From: Gymnothorax reevesii
Lineage: Eukaryota > Chordata > Actinopteri > Anguilliformes > Muraenidae
Direction of reading: 5' to 3'
DNA length: 64,000 nucleotides
Assembly (NCBI GenBank): GCA_029721435.1
Contig: CM056574.1
Span: forward strand, 6,050,001-6,114,000
Below are positions 1 to 10,785 of this stretch, one piece after another (within the stretch, counting starts at the first letter, position 1; each line of letters opens with the position of its first letter). The notes below the pieces were generated by a model that was not told where the DNA came from, did no database searches, and saw nothing but the letters and a program-made list of their open reading frames with translations. The position numbers were made by a program, and so were the translations under genes.

Positions 1-243
1 GCTACTGTACTTTTGCTACGTTACATTAAACTTTCGCTGCTATGTTCAAGTCTTTTCGCAACTATAGATAAATGCAAGGTAAGAACATAAATACTTCTTA
101 AGAATCAGCAGTAAAACTTCATAAAAACCATTCGCAATACAGCTGAGATTATTTATTCGGGTTCTGACTCAATATGGACAAACAGAGATTAAATCGGCAA
201 CAAGCACGTGCACCTGAGTTAGTTCGCCTATACAACTTTTGGT

Positions 244-328
244 GGCGGTGTGCGTGTGTGTGTGCATGTATGTTTGTGCGTGTGTGCAGATATGCTGCCG
301 TGTGACGACGGTGTGCGTGTGTGTGTGC

Positions 329-375
<47 letters not shown>

Positions 376-420
376 CGCGTGCGCGCGTGTGTTTGTGTGT
401 GTGTGCAGATATGCCACAGT

Positions 421-469
<49 letters not shown>

Positions 470-475
470 GAGATG
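244..475. repeat. Compound (TG)n microsatellite in intron
   Basis: There are two long TG runs (roughly 320-360 and 421-470), separated by TGCG-rich and mixed sequence. The tract ends only ~35 bases before the jade1 acceptor AG at 509-510, so it would be transcribed as a UG repeat next to the splice site. Confidence 0.95.
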
Positions 476-484
476 AGCAGGAGT

Positions 485-510
485 CTGACAGCAGTTTTCT
501 TCTTCCTTAG
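485..510 (+). other. Splice acceptor region (branch point, pyrimidine tract, AG)
   Basis: A CTGAC branch-point match lies at 485-489 (branch A at 488), 22 bases before AG 509-510. A pyrimidine tract TTTTCTTCTTCCTTAG ends at the acceptor. Two earlier AGs (490-491 and 493-494) are probably too close to the branch point to be used. The exon then opens in the frame that carries the Jade C-terminal motifs, and this supports the choice of acceptor. Confidence 0.75.
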
Positions 511-2168
511 GAGTTTCGTCATCGGTGCGTTTAGAGGACATCTTGTTCTTTGGCCACGCCTCCTCCCCCAAGTCCAAACGCAAACACTGTCTGGGGGGCG
601 GGGCTTCACAGCAGCAGGAGTGGAGGAGGGCGGGAGACCCGAACGACCAGCAGATAGCTCCCCGAAACGCCTCAGCAGCCGAACTGGTCCCGCCCACCAG
701 CCACCGACCGGAGGGGCTGAGAAAGATGCTGACTGGCCCAAAATGTGTCAGTCACCAGGAGGTGGTATCTAGGACAGAGGCGGGCTCTAAAATAGGGGTG
801 GGGCGGAGGATTGAAGTCAGACAAAAACTCGAGGGGGGCTCCAAGTTAGAGGCGGGGCCCAAGATGAGGGTAGGGCTTAGAGTAGAGGCGGGGCCCAGGA
901 TAGATGCGATGATCAAGAGTGGGGCGGAGCACAGAATAGAGGCGGGGCCTAAGAAGGAGGCTGGGCTTTTGATGGAGGCAGTGCCTAAGGAGGAGGCGGG
1001 GCCTAAGAAGGAGGCAAGGCTTCGGACAGATGCGAGACCTAAGAAGGAGGCTGGGCTTCGGATAGAGGCAGTGCCCAAGAAGGAGGTTGGGCTTAGGATA
1101 GAGGCAGGGCCTAAGGAGGAGGCGGGGCCTAAGAAGGAGGCTGGGCTTTGGATGGAGGCAGTGCCTAAGGAGGAGGCGGGCCCTAAGGAGGAGGCGGGGC
1201 CTAAGAAGGAGGCAAGGCTTCGGACAGAGGCGAGGCCTAAGAAGGAGGGTGGGCTTCGGATAGAGGCAGGGCCCAAGAAGGAGGTTGGGCTTCGGATAGA
1301 GGCAGTGCCTAAGGAGGAGGCGGGGCCTAAGAAGGAGGCTGGGCTTCGGATTGAGGCGGGGCCTAAGAAGGAGGCAAGGCTTTGTATAGAGGCGGGGCCT
1401 AAGAAGGAGGCTGGGCTTCGGATAGAGGCAGGGCCTAAGAAGGAGGCTGGGCTTAAGATAGAAGTAGTGCCTAAGGAGGATGCGGGGCTTCAAATAGAGG
1501 CGGGGCCTAAGAAGAGTGAGGGGTCTGAGTGTTTGAGGAGGCGGGGCAGTGCAAAGGGGGAGGAGAGACGGGATGGTCTCCGGGAGAGAGCTCCGCCCAA
1601 GACCAGACCGAGGCCAGTGAGTCTGTCAGAGTCCTCAGCAGATAAACCGGTGGAAAAGAGGATCGTCCCGGCTGCAGGGCCTCACCTGTCTCCTAAAGCA
1701 GGGGCCCAGCTATGCCTCGGGGACGGGGCCCCGAATCTTCGCGTGACCCTAGAGAGGCTCCCCAAGTGTAACGGCTCGCTGGTGGGGTTGGTTGGGGGGA
1801 GTAGCCAAAATGTCAGCGCAGCCCCGCCCCCAGCGCAGCCACCCCAGCCGTCGCGCCCGGCCCCCAGCGCGCATGCCAAGAACTGGGGCAGCTTCCGCAT
1901 TCCTAAAAAGAGCGAGAGGCTACTTCGCGGACACCTGCCGGCCCCCAGTGAAACCCCGCCCTCTTCTTCGCCCTATTCCCCAGGCCACGCCCACCACACC
2001 CGCACTCACAGGACAGAGAGCCACGGGCAAGGCTCCGCCCCGCAGGCAGACTGTGCAGAGAGAGACGTCAAGGGGAGGAGATGCCCCGCCCACTCATCCC
2101 ACAGCCCCGCCCACATCACCCGCCGTTATGGCGCAGACTTCCTCCGCCCGGGAATCCTGGCGTCCTGA
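511..2168 (+). CDS. jade1: Jade family PHD finger protein, terminal coding exon (JADE1-like), partial
   Basis: This is the C-terminal part of a Jade protein, the scaffold that links the KAT7/HBO1 acetyltransferase to ING4/5 and MEAF6 in the nucleus (known for the family). After the acceptor, two bases (GA) complete a split codon. An open frame of 551 codons then runs from 513 to a TGA at 2166-2168. Three blocks match what I recall of human JADE1: the exon start (VSSSVRLEDILFF, resembling the SSSSLENMLLF region), PKCNGSL at 1761-1781 with KNWGSFRIPKKSER at 1878-1919, and the terminal ILAS. As I recall, JADE2 ends in VLAS and lacks the KNWG block, so JADE1 fits best; JADE3 cannot be excluded. 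Between these blocks lies a 246-residue repeat (777-1514) with no counterpart in the mammalian protein as I remember it, roughly doubling the exon. No start codon belongs here. The catalytic-complex and PHD regions are upstream of the window. The antisense frames are shadows of the repeat. Confidence 0.8.
777..1514 (+). repeat. In-frame coding minisatellite, 18/36-bp unit, in jade1 exon
   Basis: Exactly 738 bp encodes 41 consecutive six-residue modules. Two module types alternate, consensus EAGPKK and EAGLRI, giving a 36-bp (12-residue) higher unit. The first nine modules are diverged (for example GVGRRI and DAMIKS) and the later ones are nearly identical, so the array probably grew towards its 3' side. 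No stop or frameshift is present. The product is charged, low-complexity and probably disordered or weakly helical. Confidence 0.95.
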
Positions 2169-2690
2169 GAGTCTCCCCCCTCCCCCAAGAAAAAACACTT
2201 TTCCTTTCCGCCCTTAATTTTATTAGATTTTAATTTGTACATTTTGAAGATTCCATCACCGTGCTGATATTTATTTGTTGTGGGAGGAGGGTGGGTTTGG
2301 GGAGGGGTTTGTGATGTCAAGGTTTGTTATTTCAAATGCACAGCTAGTTAGTTCCTTTTATTTCAGGAGAGATTGTGAGGTTTTTCTGACTGACTGATAT
2401 GCAGTGATGCTGTCCGCCCTGCACTGCGCTTTTCACTGCGCAATCTGGCTGCAGAATCCAGCGCGGGAGACTGTGTTCAGGGTCTGAGTTAAACACAGAG
2501 ACACACAGAGTACCGCGTTACACCTGCGTCATCCAAAGATGTGCTCTGAAGCGCACAGCCGAGGTGGAGTTCTCTGTGTTAGCCTGAATAATCAATCGCT
2601 CGTGCCACAGAGTCCGGAAGTAAACATCCATGTGAAGGTCCTGTTAAATTATCCACAAAAAAAAATCAATAAAAATATTTTCATGGTAAA
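2169..2690 (+). other. 3'UTR of jade1-like gene (inferred)
   Basis: This is the non-coding stretch from the stop codon to the first good polyadenylation signal. It holds a TTTATTTG element near 2269 and no open frame of note. The 3' end is inferred from the AATAAA at 2668 and the GT-rich sequence just downstream. A longer form using the AATAAA at 3192-3197 is also possible. Confidence 0.55.
2668..2673 (+). terminator. Candidate polyadenylation signal AATAAA
   Basis: AATAAA is followed after ~45 bases by GTGAGTGTGTGTTGCTTCTCC-like GT/T-rich sequence at ~2718-2742, the usual downstream element. A second AATAAA lies at 3192-3197 without an equally clear GT-rich partner. Confidence 0.5.
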
Positions 2691-5357
2691 GAAAATGGCG
2701 CTTGCAGCCTTGCTGGTCTTGTGAGTGTGTGTTGCTTCTCCAGTCTATGGATTCCCCCCATTCTGCTGGGATGGAAGGCTTTCCATCAGGTTCTAGAAGT
2801 TTGCTGCTGGGATTTGCTTCTGTTCCTTTCTGGAAAGGTGGGGTCAGGTAGGTGGGAGGTCGCCAGGCTTGACGTCTCCGCAGTTAATGCCAGTGGTGTT
2901 TAAGGTGTGGAGGTCAGACTGTGTTCTGACCTTCCTCTGCCTGTGGAGGTGATGCGTGCTGAAATAACATCGGGCCCTTTCCCAAACTGTTAGACGCTGG
3001 GAATCATCTGCGATCTAACTGTATAAACAAGATTTTTCTTCTGCGGAATGGCGAGGTACAGCTCAAAATATGAAAACAGCCCCTGATCGCAGAGTCCTCA
3101 CATTGTTGGCCATCTTGTGCATGGAAACAACTGAGCACAGGTCGACATTTTAGGTCATTTGTGCCTGGATTAGATGGTAAACTGTGTTCATAATAAAAGT
3201 GGTCCTGAGGTCACTGGGCAGGCTGGGTGATTGACACCAAAAATATTTTCCAGTCGTGACAGAGTTGCTGGAGAAACGCCCACCTCATCATTGGCACTGC
3301 ATATTTACTTCTTTTACCTCCTTGCTTCCCACAAACTTGACATTTTATTTTTGAATTTGCCCACCTCTTGTTGAAACATGCCTGCCTGGATAAATTGGAA
3401 GTTAAACCGTCACATTCCTGAATGCCCACACAGTGCGTTCTGATCATAAGCAGCAAACATCATGTCATTCAGCATGAGTTTTGGTGTGTATGTCAGTGTG
3501 CTTGACTACTATGTGTGCTACACTGTGTGCGCAACACTGGTGTATGTGTGCTTGAATACTGACACCAATGTATGTTTGTGCACTACATGTGTGCGCACCT
3601 ACACTACTGCGTGTTTCTGCACTGCTTTGAGCGCGTGTCTGCGTGCATGTTCGTACATGCTTTTGAGGGCTCTTTTACCGATAAACATAATTTCTATTTA
3701 TAAACTGTGACTGTTGTACAAGACCAGCTTTCAAATTGCTGTTATATTTGGTTCCATAATGCTAATTTCCCTGTAGTTGAACCTTTCCTCTAATGCCCAT
3801 TCACCGTTTATTTTGCGCTCCCAGGAGAAGGACTAATGCTGCTTCTTTTTGTCTCACTCGCACTATGTCATATTGGGGGCAAATAGGCTTCCTTGGTCAT
3901 CGTTTTTGAGTTCTACAGCCACTGGTTGGGGTGCTACATTGAATTTTGGGAAAATCGCTATAAAGAAATAGCAGGTTTAACCATGATTTAATTTTTTGCT
4001 TTACGTTCAGTTATATATTCCTAAAGCAAGTAGTGGATCTACAGTTCATCATTTGCCCACCAGGTGCCAGCAGATCCCCATGGATCATCTGAAGTTGCGC
4101 AGAATCAGCACAAAACCAACGGCGCATTTCCACGAGTTCAAAGTAAGATTCTGTTTTTCGTTCCTTTTCTGGGTTAGAGAGTTCAGGAACTTGGTCTGTT
4201 TAGATGTATGCTGACTCAAATATACCACAACAAACATTAGGGAGTTCTTGGGAGGAGTCCAAGCTGAGCTACTTTGTAATTCGGGGAGAAATGTACACAC
4301 AGAGATGGGAGTTAATTACTTGTGGCGATGCGGGCTACAATGTTATGTGCAACTCTGCATGGAGAGACTATCCACAAGAGCTTGAAATTTAATACTGCAT
4401 TAATTGAGCGGTTATCCTTTATTGAAATTCTCCACTAGATTGAGGCCACACTGTTATTGTCCGTGGCGAACTAGGAGTCGAGCTGTCTGACTTCAGTTGG
4501 GCATTACAGACACTGGCCCACACAGTAATCTGGGCTAATTCTCTGTGTGAAGTTTTTTAAAATTGCCACGTCCTTTATCTCCAAAGAAATGCTCTCTTTT
4601 GAGCCTTGATGACATGAGAAAACCTCACTCAACATAATAATTTAACTGGCTAGGGAGCTTGCACACATCTAACTGAAGGCAGAACATCCTGCATCCCTCT
4701 CCATCACATTTACATTGTGGTCTAAAAATATTCAAACCCTGACACTGCATTAAAATAACTGCAATTTCAACATGGTTCTCTTGAAATGATTGTGAACATC
4801 TGCAAGTTCAAGCTGCCAGGCTACTGATTTATTGTTTTCAAATTCAATGTGTGGAATTACAGGGCCAAAAAGCTCACATTTTGTCAGCACCTGAATTCTC
4901 GAGGATTGTGCAGTAATAGCGGTATTATGGCGTTAATGAAGGTTTGTGCACCTCGAATTTTAGGTTTTATTTCTAGCAAGGTATTCTGCATTATTGGTGA
5001 AGAGGACCCCTGGTTGTAGCGTTTCATGGGTTTAATGGTTATGATAATGGTGCTACCATTTCTGACTGTAATGTAAACAGTATTTTACATTATCTCTATT
5101 CACCCCATCTTTGTATTCGATACAACATACACTTAGTGTACCTGGGCTTTAGTGAGACCATCACAGAGCACAGGTCACGTGCGGAAGACTAGGAGCGTGT
5201 GCTAATTAAGTGCGATTCTTGTTTAGGGCAGTTAGTACACTCACGAGCCACATTTTGAGTGTAGTACCCATTTATGCCGAGACGAAAGAAAGACCATTGA
5301 TCATGTGGTGCTTTTTGTCTGTTTGCCAAGTGATTTCAGGCAATATTTTTGAGCAGC
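2691..5357. other. Intergenic, mostly unique sequence
   Basis: No exon, RNA gene or recognised transposon was found. Positions 3480-3660 are loosely TG-rich with a repeated 'gtgtgcactac' flavour, which gives an accidental Cys/Thr-rich frame. The remainder is AT-rich unique DNA. Confidence 0.6.
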
Positions 5358-5421
5358 TCAAATTAGACTCGGAGGGATGAGTGGGCGGGGCATCTCCTCC
5401 CCTTGACGTCAAATTAGACTC
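5358..5421 (-). other. Templated insertion of a 37-bp jade1 exon fragment with 13-bp flanking duplication
   Basis: Positions 5374-5410 are the exact reverse complement of 2064-2100 in the jade1 coding exon (37 of 37 bases). The insert lies between two perfect copies of TCAAATTAGACTC (5358-5370 and 5409-5421). The last two matching bases (TC) overlap the right copy, and three bases (GGA, 5371-5373) at the left are not from the exon. There is no poly(A). The arrangement is what an insertion at a staggered break, filled from a nearby template, would leave. Confidence 0.85.
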
Positions 5422-5693
5422 ATTGTAAGCCTTCAAAGTTCATATACTCTGAGTGGAGAAAATATCAGAAATACGCATGAAAAATGTATTCACTTTGAGA
5501 TATTTAAACTAAAATGGCAAAAGCATCGACAGTGTAGTACCGCCCTTTAGAAGTCACACCTTACCAAACTCACATTAAAAACACATTATTTTCAAAACAA
5601 TATCTCACTACACTGTTGGGGATTTACTGACACAGCATGGGGTACGCAATTTAAAGCATTAAACCATCAGGCTGAGGCAGAGTCATATTTATA

Positions 5694-7762
5694 AATACCA
5701 ATTCTAATAAAGTTGGGATGTTGTGTAAAACACGAATTAAAAACAGAATACAACGATGCGAAAATCTCCTAAACCCACATTTTATTCTCAATGGAACATA
5801 GCCAACATATCAGATGTTGAAAGAGAGACATTTTACCAATTCAGGAAAAATATTAGCTCATTTTGAATTTGATGGCAGGAACACATCTCAAAAAAGTTGG
5901 GACAGGGCTGTGTTTTTCATTGTGTAACATCCCCTCTTCTTTTGACAACAGTCTGTAAACCTCTGGCAAATGAGGAGACCAGTTGCTGGAGTTTTTGGAG
6001 AAGAATGTTGTCCCACTCTTGTCAGATGTAGGATTCTAGCTGCTCAACAGTCCTGGGTTTTCTGCGCCGAATTTTGTTTTGTGACGTTCCAAATGTTTGC
6101 TATTGGTGAGAAGTCTGGACTGCAGGACTTCAGCACCCGGACTCTTCTACTGTGAAGCCATGCTGTTGTGATGGATGCAGTATGCAGTATAGTATTGTCT
6201 TGCTGAAATATGCAAGACCTTCCCTAGAAGAGACAATGTCTGGATGGGACAATATGTTATAGTAAAACCTCTACATACTTTTCAGCATTGATAGTGCTTT
6301 TCCAGATCCTGCTGCTCACGCCATAGGCACTAAAGCTACCCCAGACCATTAGAGATGTAGGCGTTTGAACTGTGCGCTGATAACAAGCTGCATGATGTCT
6401 CTCCGCTTTAGTCTGCACAACACAGCATCTGTGGTTTCCAAAAAGAATTTAAAATTTTAATTCATCTGACTACAGAGCAGTTTTCCATTCCGCCTCAGTC
6501 CGTTAGAAATGAACTTTAACCAGAGAAGTTGGCGGCATTTCTGGATCGTGTTCACATACGGCTTCATCTTTGCATGATACAGCTTTAGCTTTCATTTGCA
6601 GATTGCACAGCAAACTGTGTTCACAGACAATTTATTAAATTTATTTAACCCTTATTTAACCAGGGAAGTCCCGTTGAGATTGAAATCTCTTTATCAAGGG
6701 AGCCCTGGGGGTTGAGGTGGGGAGGGAGAGGACAATTTGCACAGCCAATGAGATCAGGGGATGATTAGGTGGCAGGTTGAAAGAGCCAGGTTGGGACTTT
6801 AGCCATGACACCGGGAAACCCACTACTCCTATCGAAGAGTGCCATAGGATTTTTAAGGACCACAGTGGGTCAAGACCTCAGTTTAACACCTCATCTGAAT
6901 GACAGCATCTCCTTCAGTACAGTGTCCCCATCTCTGCACTGGGGCATTGGGTATTATTCCACCAGAGGGAAGATTGCAACCCACTGGCCACCAACACCTC
7001 TTCCAGCAGCAACTTAGTTTTTCCAGGTGGTCTCCCATCCAAGTACTGACCAAGTCCACACCTGTTTATCTTCAGCCATAGAGCTGGAGCAGATCGAATA
7101 GTGGTATGGCTGCTGCAATATTTTCTGGAAGTGTTCCTGAGTCCATGCAATGTATTCCAGTGCAGAATCATGCCTGTTTTTAATGCAGTGCTGCCTGAGG
7201 GCCCGAAGATCACGAATATCCAATAGTGAACTTCAGCCTTGTCCCTCGTGCACAGAGATCTCTCTGGATTTTCTGAATCTTTTGATCATATTATATACCA
7301 TAGATGGTGGGACATTCAAAGTCTGCGCAATTTTACATTGAGAAACATTTTTCTGAAATTATTCCACAATATTTTGATGCAGTTTTTCACAAATCGGTGA
7401 ATCTCTGTCCATCTTTACTTCTGAGAGACTGCCTCTCTAAAACGCTCTTTTTATACCCAGTCATGTTACTGACCTGCTGCCAATTAACCTAATTAGTTGC
7501 AAAATGTTTCTCCAGCTGTTTTTATTAGTACCACTTACATTTCCAGCCTTTTGTTGCCCTTGTCCCAACTTTTTTGAGATATGTTGCTGCCATCAAATTC
7601 AAAATGAGCTGATATTTCTCATGAAATGGTAAAACGTCTCACTTTTAACATCTGATATGTTGTCTTTGCTCTATTGTGAATAAAATGAGATTTTCGAATC
7701 ATTGTTTTCCGTTTTTATTCATGTTTTACACAACGTCCGAACTTCATTGGAATTGGGGTTTG
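5694..7762 (-). mobile_element. Decayed Tc1/mariner-type transposon, interrupted by a SINE
   Basis: Long terminal inverted repeats pair 5694-5925 with 7545-7762: both carry the AAGTTGGGA..GTTGTGTAAAACA and 'cattttgaatttgatggcag' blocks. The right end is followed by TA. The transposase runs on the minus strand but is riddled with stops. Recognisable pieces are the N-terminal helix-turn-helix (near 7230-7420), the DIRDLRALRQHCIKN segment (~7170-7220) and the C-terminal QQDN motif. The catalytic glutamate segment reads PIAN instead of PIEN (~6095-6107), so the DDE triad is broken. The element is related to the better preserved copy at 50260-51789 but older. Confidence 0.85.
6633..7116 (-). mobile_element. 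5S rRNA-derived SINE (SINE3-type) nested in the Tc1 relic
   Basis: On the minus strand the head at ~7113 reads CAGCAGCCATACCAC and continues to GTACTTGGATGGGAGACCA (complement of ~7026-7046), the 5S rRNA internal promoter region. The body (~6700-6960) matches the familiar fish SINE core, with 'ggtgttaaactgaggtctt' and 'ccacctaatcatcccc'. The tail at 6638-6665 is TTAAATAAATTTAATAAA-like. The Tc1 sequence resumes on both sides, so the SINE inserted into the transposon. A clear target duplication was not resolved (perhaps ATTG). Confidence 0.85.
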
Positions 7763-7764
7763 TA

Positions 7765-9661
7765 GCACTGCAGTTTAGTCCCTACTGTAAGCCTAAACAA
7801 AGGGCTTTGGAGTCATCAATGATTCATTTTTTCCTGCATTTTGAGTCTCATTAAATTCATGATCGAACATTTCTATTTGGGTCCTTTTACATTTCTTTAG
7901 CTTGAAGTTTGAAGCTGCGCAACCATTTTATAAATTATGCTCATTTGATCAATTATTTGCAGGACAGAATAAAAATTACTCTAAAGCTCCAAGCAATTTG
8001 CACAGGGGAGAACGCGCAGTTGCAAAATGTTACCTATAATGTGGATAACTGCGGCGGGAGAATTTCGTCTTGCAGCTCTCAAAGAAGCGGTTTATAAGCT
8101 GCATGATAAATTGTCAGTAGCAGATGTTAAATAATTAAAAATGATCCAGCATCGTCAGGCTATCCATCACTGTCAGTCAGATAATCCATTTGGGAAACCC
8201 TTGATGGCGTCAGTTATAAAAGGTTGTATTCGGTCCTAATTCTGTGGTTTTAGCTGTAGCCCAATGTCACAAGATTCATGGTGTTGGCAGCTGGTGCTGC
8301 AGTGAATGTACTGTGGCACTGCAGTGAACTCCTGTACAGCCAGGAAAATACGACCAAAAACCCCAAATTACCAGAAATGTAGCAATTGAGTTCAGCCTCA
8401 CGTGATCTGGAGCGCAGCCACCGACTAAGAGCTTTAATTTGTTTAACTGGTTTAATTGAGTAGTTGAACTGAATCGTTCCGCTAAAGATTAATACATTTT
8501 GTGCTCATTTGGGCGTGCGCTTTTTGATACTTGCAGAATAACTACTCTAATTTTATTTCTACTGTATTAACCCTCTATTAACCACCGTAGCATATCTGCT
8601 ACATGAAGAAAAAGGGTTAACAGCCTGGACACCCTGCTGGTTTTGTTTCTTATTACCAAATAAACATTTTAGAATAACTCGAATGGTCCATCACGTTAAT
8701 TTTTCCATTCGCATTATTACCCAATGTAGCAGATCTGGGTTCAAAGGGTGGAATTTTTTTAACTACTTTCCCAAATATTAGCCCATAATCGACATATTTG
8801 CAGAGGGAAATGATTTTTACACAGTTGGACAGGTACTTGGTTATCAGAGGGATAAGTTTCAAAGAAGACAATCGTTACAAATATTCATTTCTTGCATTGG
8901 GTGAGGCCTCAGAGAACTGCAGACTCGCATTATAAGTGGCATAAATTCGCATGATTGGAAATGAACCTCGAGTAAGCAAAATTATTATGTTTGACAGCAA
9001 ATATCAGGAATTCAATGGCGATGAAGTATGAAAGGGAGCTTCTGAATGCTTTAACACAGCATCAGAACACAAGAACTCACAATTAAGTGAGAAAAAAAGG
9101 CGACTTTCTCACATTTCAACGATCACACATTTCTGTAGATTTCATGGATGTGCCACGGCAGAGCAGCAGGAAAGGCATCATACAGATGCGTCGATAATGC
9201 GCCGCCGAAGAAAGCGCGCACGCAACTCTGCCCGGTGGGGCTCTCTGCCGTCGAGTATGGCGGCTGTTATGAAAGATTTAGAGGGCGTAGCCCATGTCTG
9301 ACGACCTCTCTCTCTCTCTATCGCAGAAACGAGATAGCAAGGGATTCATTATTAATGGAGGGGGTGATAGGAGTTCGGAATCCATCTGCCTGTGCATCAT
9401 TAGCCTTCCCTTTCTTAGGTGCTTCCCCTCACCTGACACGTCGCGCCGTGTCGAGGCCTGTGGCAGTCGCGAGATCAAGGAGCTTCTCCCACATCTGGCG
9501 GCGGGGGGCACGTCAGTCTGGCTGCGAGCGCCGCTTAACTCGTCATTTCTTGACGAGACCTCGCGTTTGAAGCCCGCTGTGAGAAACAGGCTGCCGGTTA
9601 CCGATGGGCTCCCGGGCAGTCTGGCGCTGACACGAGCCTTTGCGGGAAGGCCACGTCTCGT

Positions 9662-9696
<35 letters not shown>

Positions 9697-10480
9697 TGAA
9701 ATGATATAGCTCTCGAGGCAGGGAGTGCTAGTTAAGCTATCCAGACGCAGCTCTGCACAGTTTTTATGTTGCTAAACTGCTGAATTTCAGACGGGTGGTA
9801 AAAAAACTCAGAAGAATGGAATTCTTCACCGCTGTCTAAAAACAAGCTGGGCTCCCCGTCCTGTGGCGAAACTAATTCTGTTGTGGCTTCATCAGTCTGA
9901 AAAATGTGACATGCACCTCAAAAATCCTGCTCTTCCACTCAGTCACTTTCACTCCCGTTCTGAGTGTAAGATGGTAAGATGTCATATTTAGACAATAGCA
10001 ATCCGACACTGGCGACTTCCACCACGGCAGAACAATCCTCCTTTTGTCAGCACCCCTGAAAAAGATTCTTTGGATTTTCTGAAGACTTTACATGGCAGGA
10101 ATTTACTTCATCTCAGCAAAAATGTAATGGCGTTTGGAAACTTAGCTGTATTAGTTACTTTACGATTGTGACATTTGTGTATGAACTCAAATTCTGCGTA
10201 AGATGAGTCGCTGAATCCAGAAAGATATTCAGATCTGGATCAGTTCAATACTCTCATGACATCATTGAGACAGCATCTCCCATTTTCCAATTTCAAATCA
10301 TTGTGTATTTTGTGTAGATGTGATTCAAAATGCTAAGTTTTGCCCTGTTTTGTGATGCAGAAGAATCCTTCAGTTAAAATCCTCAATCCAAATCAAGATC
10401 CTGATCACTTCCAAAATATAATCCGCGGTAGGCCTAAGTCGATCGAGGATCCACCCATGGTAAAACTAGAATGCATTTTT
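7765..10480. other. Intergenic; partly CpG-rich, no gene found
   Basis: Most of it is AT-rich unique sequence. A TTAACCC...GGGTTAA inverted pair sits at 8567-8620. Positions 9148-9660 are GC- and CpG-rich with open frames that resemble no protein I know. A T-run closes that block. Confidence 0.55.
9666..9693. repeat. Poly(T) run
   Basis: 28 consecutive T. It could be the poly(A) tail of a minus-strand retro-insertion, but the flanks show no recognisable element. Confidence 0.95.
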
Positions 10481-10516
10481 ACTTGTAAAAACAGACGTCT
10501 CCCTGCCGAACCCTCT

Positions 10517-10785
10517 GGACGGACGGACAGATGGACAGACAGAGACAGGCACATACCAAAAGGCACCACTGCAGGCCCTAAGTAGGAAGTACGCAACGTT
10601 TGGTTGAAATCGTGCCAATGGTTTTGGAGTTATGCCCAGGGAAAAAAATGAATGCATCTGAACGGACAGAGACGGACGGACGGACAAGCACATACCGAAA
10701 GGCACCACTTCGGGACCTGAGTAGTAAGTATGCAACGTTTCGTTAAGATCAAGCAAACAGATTTGGAGTTACGCTCCAAAACAAA
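10517..10785. repeat. GGAC-rich dispersed repeat, two imperfect ~146-bp units
   Basis: Unit 1 (10517-10662) and unit 2 (from 10663) both open with GGACGGAC tracts. Both continue with 'gcacatacc.aaaggcaccact', 'taagta.gcaacgttt' and 'ttggagtta.gc'. The spacing is 146 bp. Frames across it in both directions are accidental. The element class is unknown to me; similar GGAC-rich dispersed repeats occur in many animals. Confidence 0.7.

Larger units (their letters stand above)
1..510 (+). other. 3' end of the intron before the jade1-like last exon
   Basis: This is non-coding sequence leading into a well-formed splice acceptor. The first ~240 bases are unique and AT-rich. The rest is dominated by a TG microsatellite. 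The intron's 5' end and the preceding exons (PHD fingers, EPC-like N-terminal region) lie outside the window. Reading frames across the TG tract, on both strands, are products of the repeat. Confidence 0.75.

Noticed and set aside
752..1493. Antisense frames of 174 and 215 codons across the jade1 repeat
   Set aside because: They are shadows of a repeat whose unit is a multiple of three; the sense frame carries conserved Jade motifs on both sides.
7023..7113. A functional 5S rRNA gene
   Set aside because: The match is only the promoter half, is diverged, and continues into a SINE body and tail.
6805..7223. Short frames on both strands
   Set aside because: They lie inside the 5S-SINE and the Tc1 relic and follow from those sequences.
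9148..9695. Two overlapping frames of 133-140 codons in CpG-rich DNA
   Set aside because: No recognisable domain and no splice or polyadenylation context; CpG-rich sequence keeps frames open by chance.
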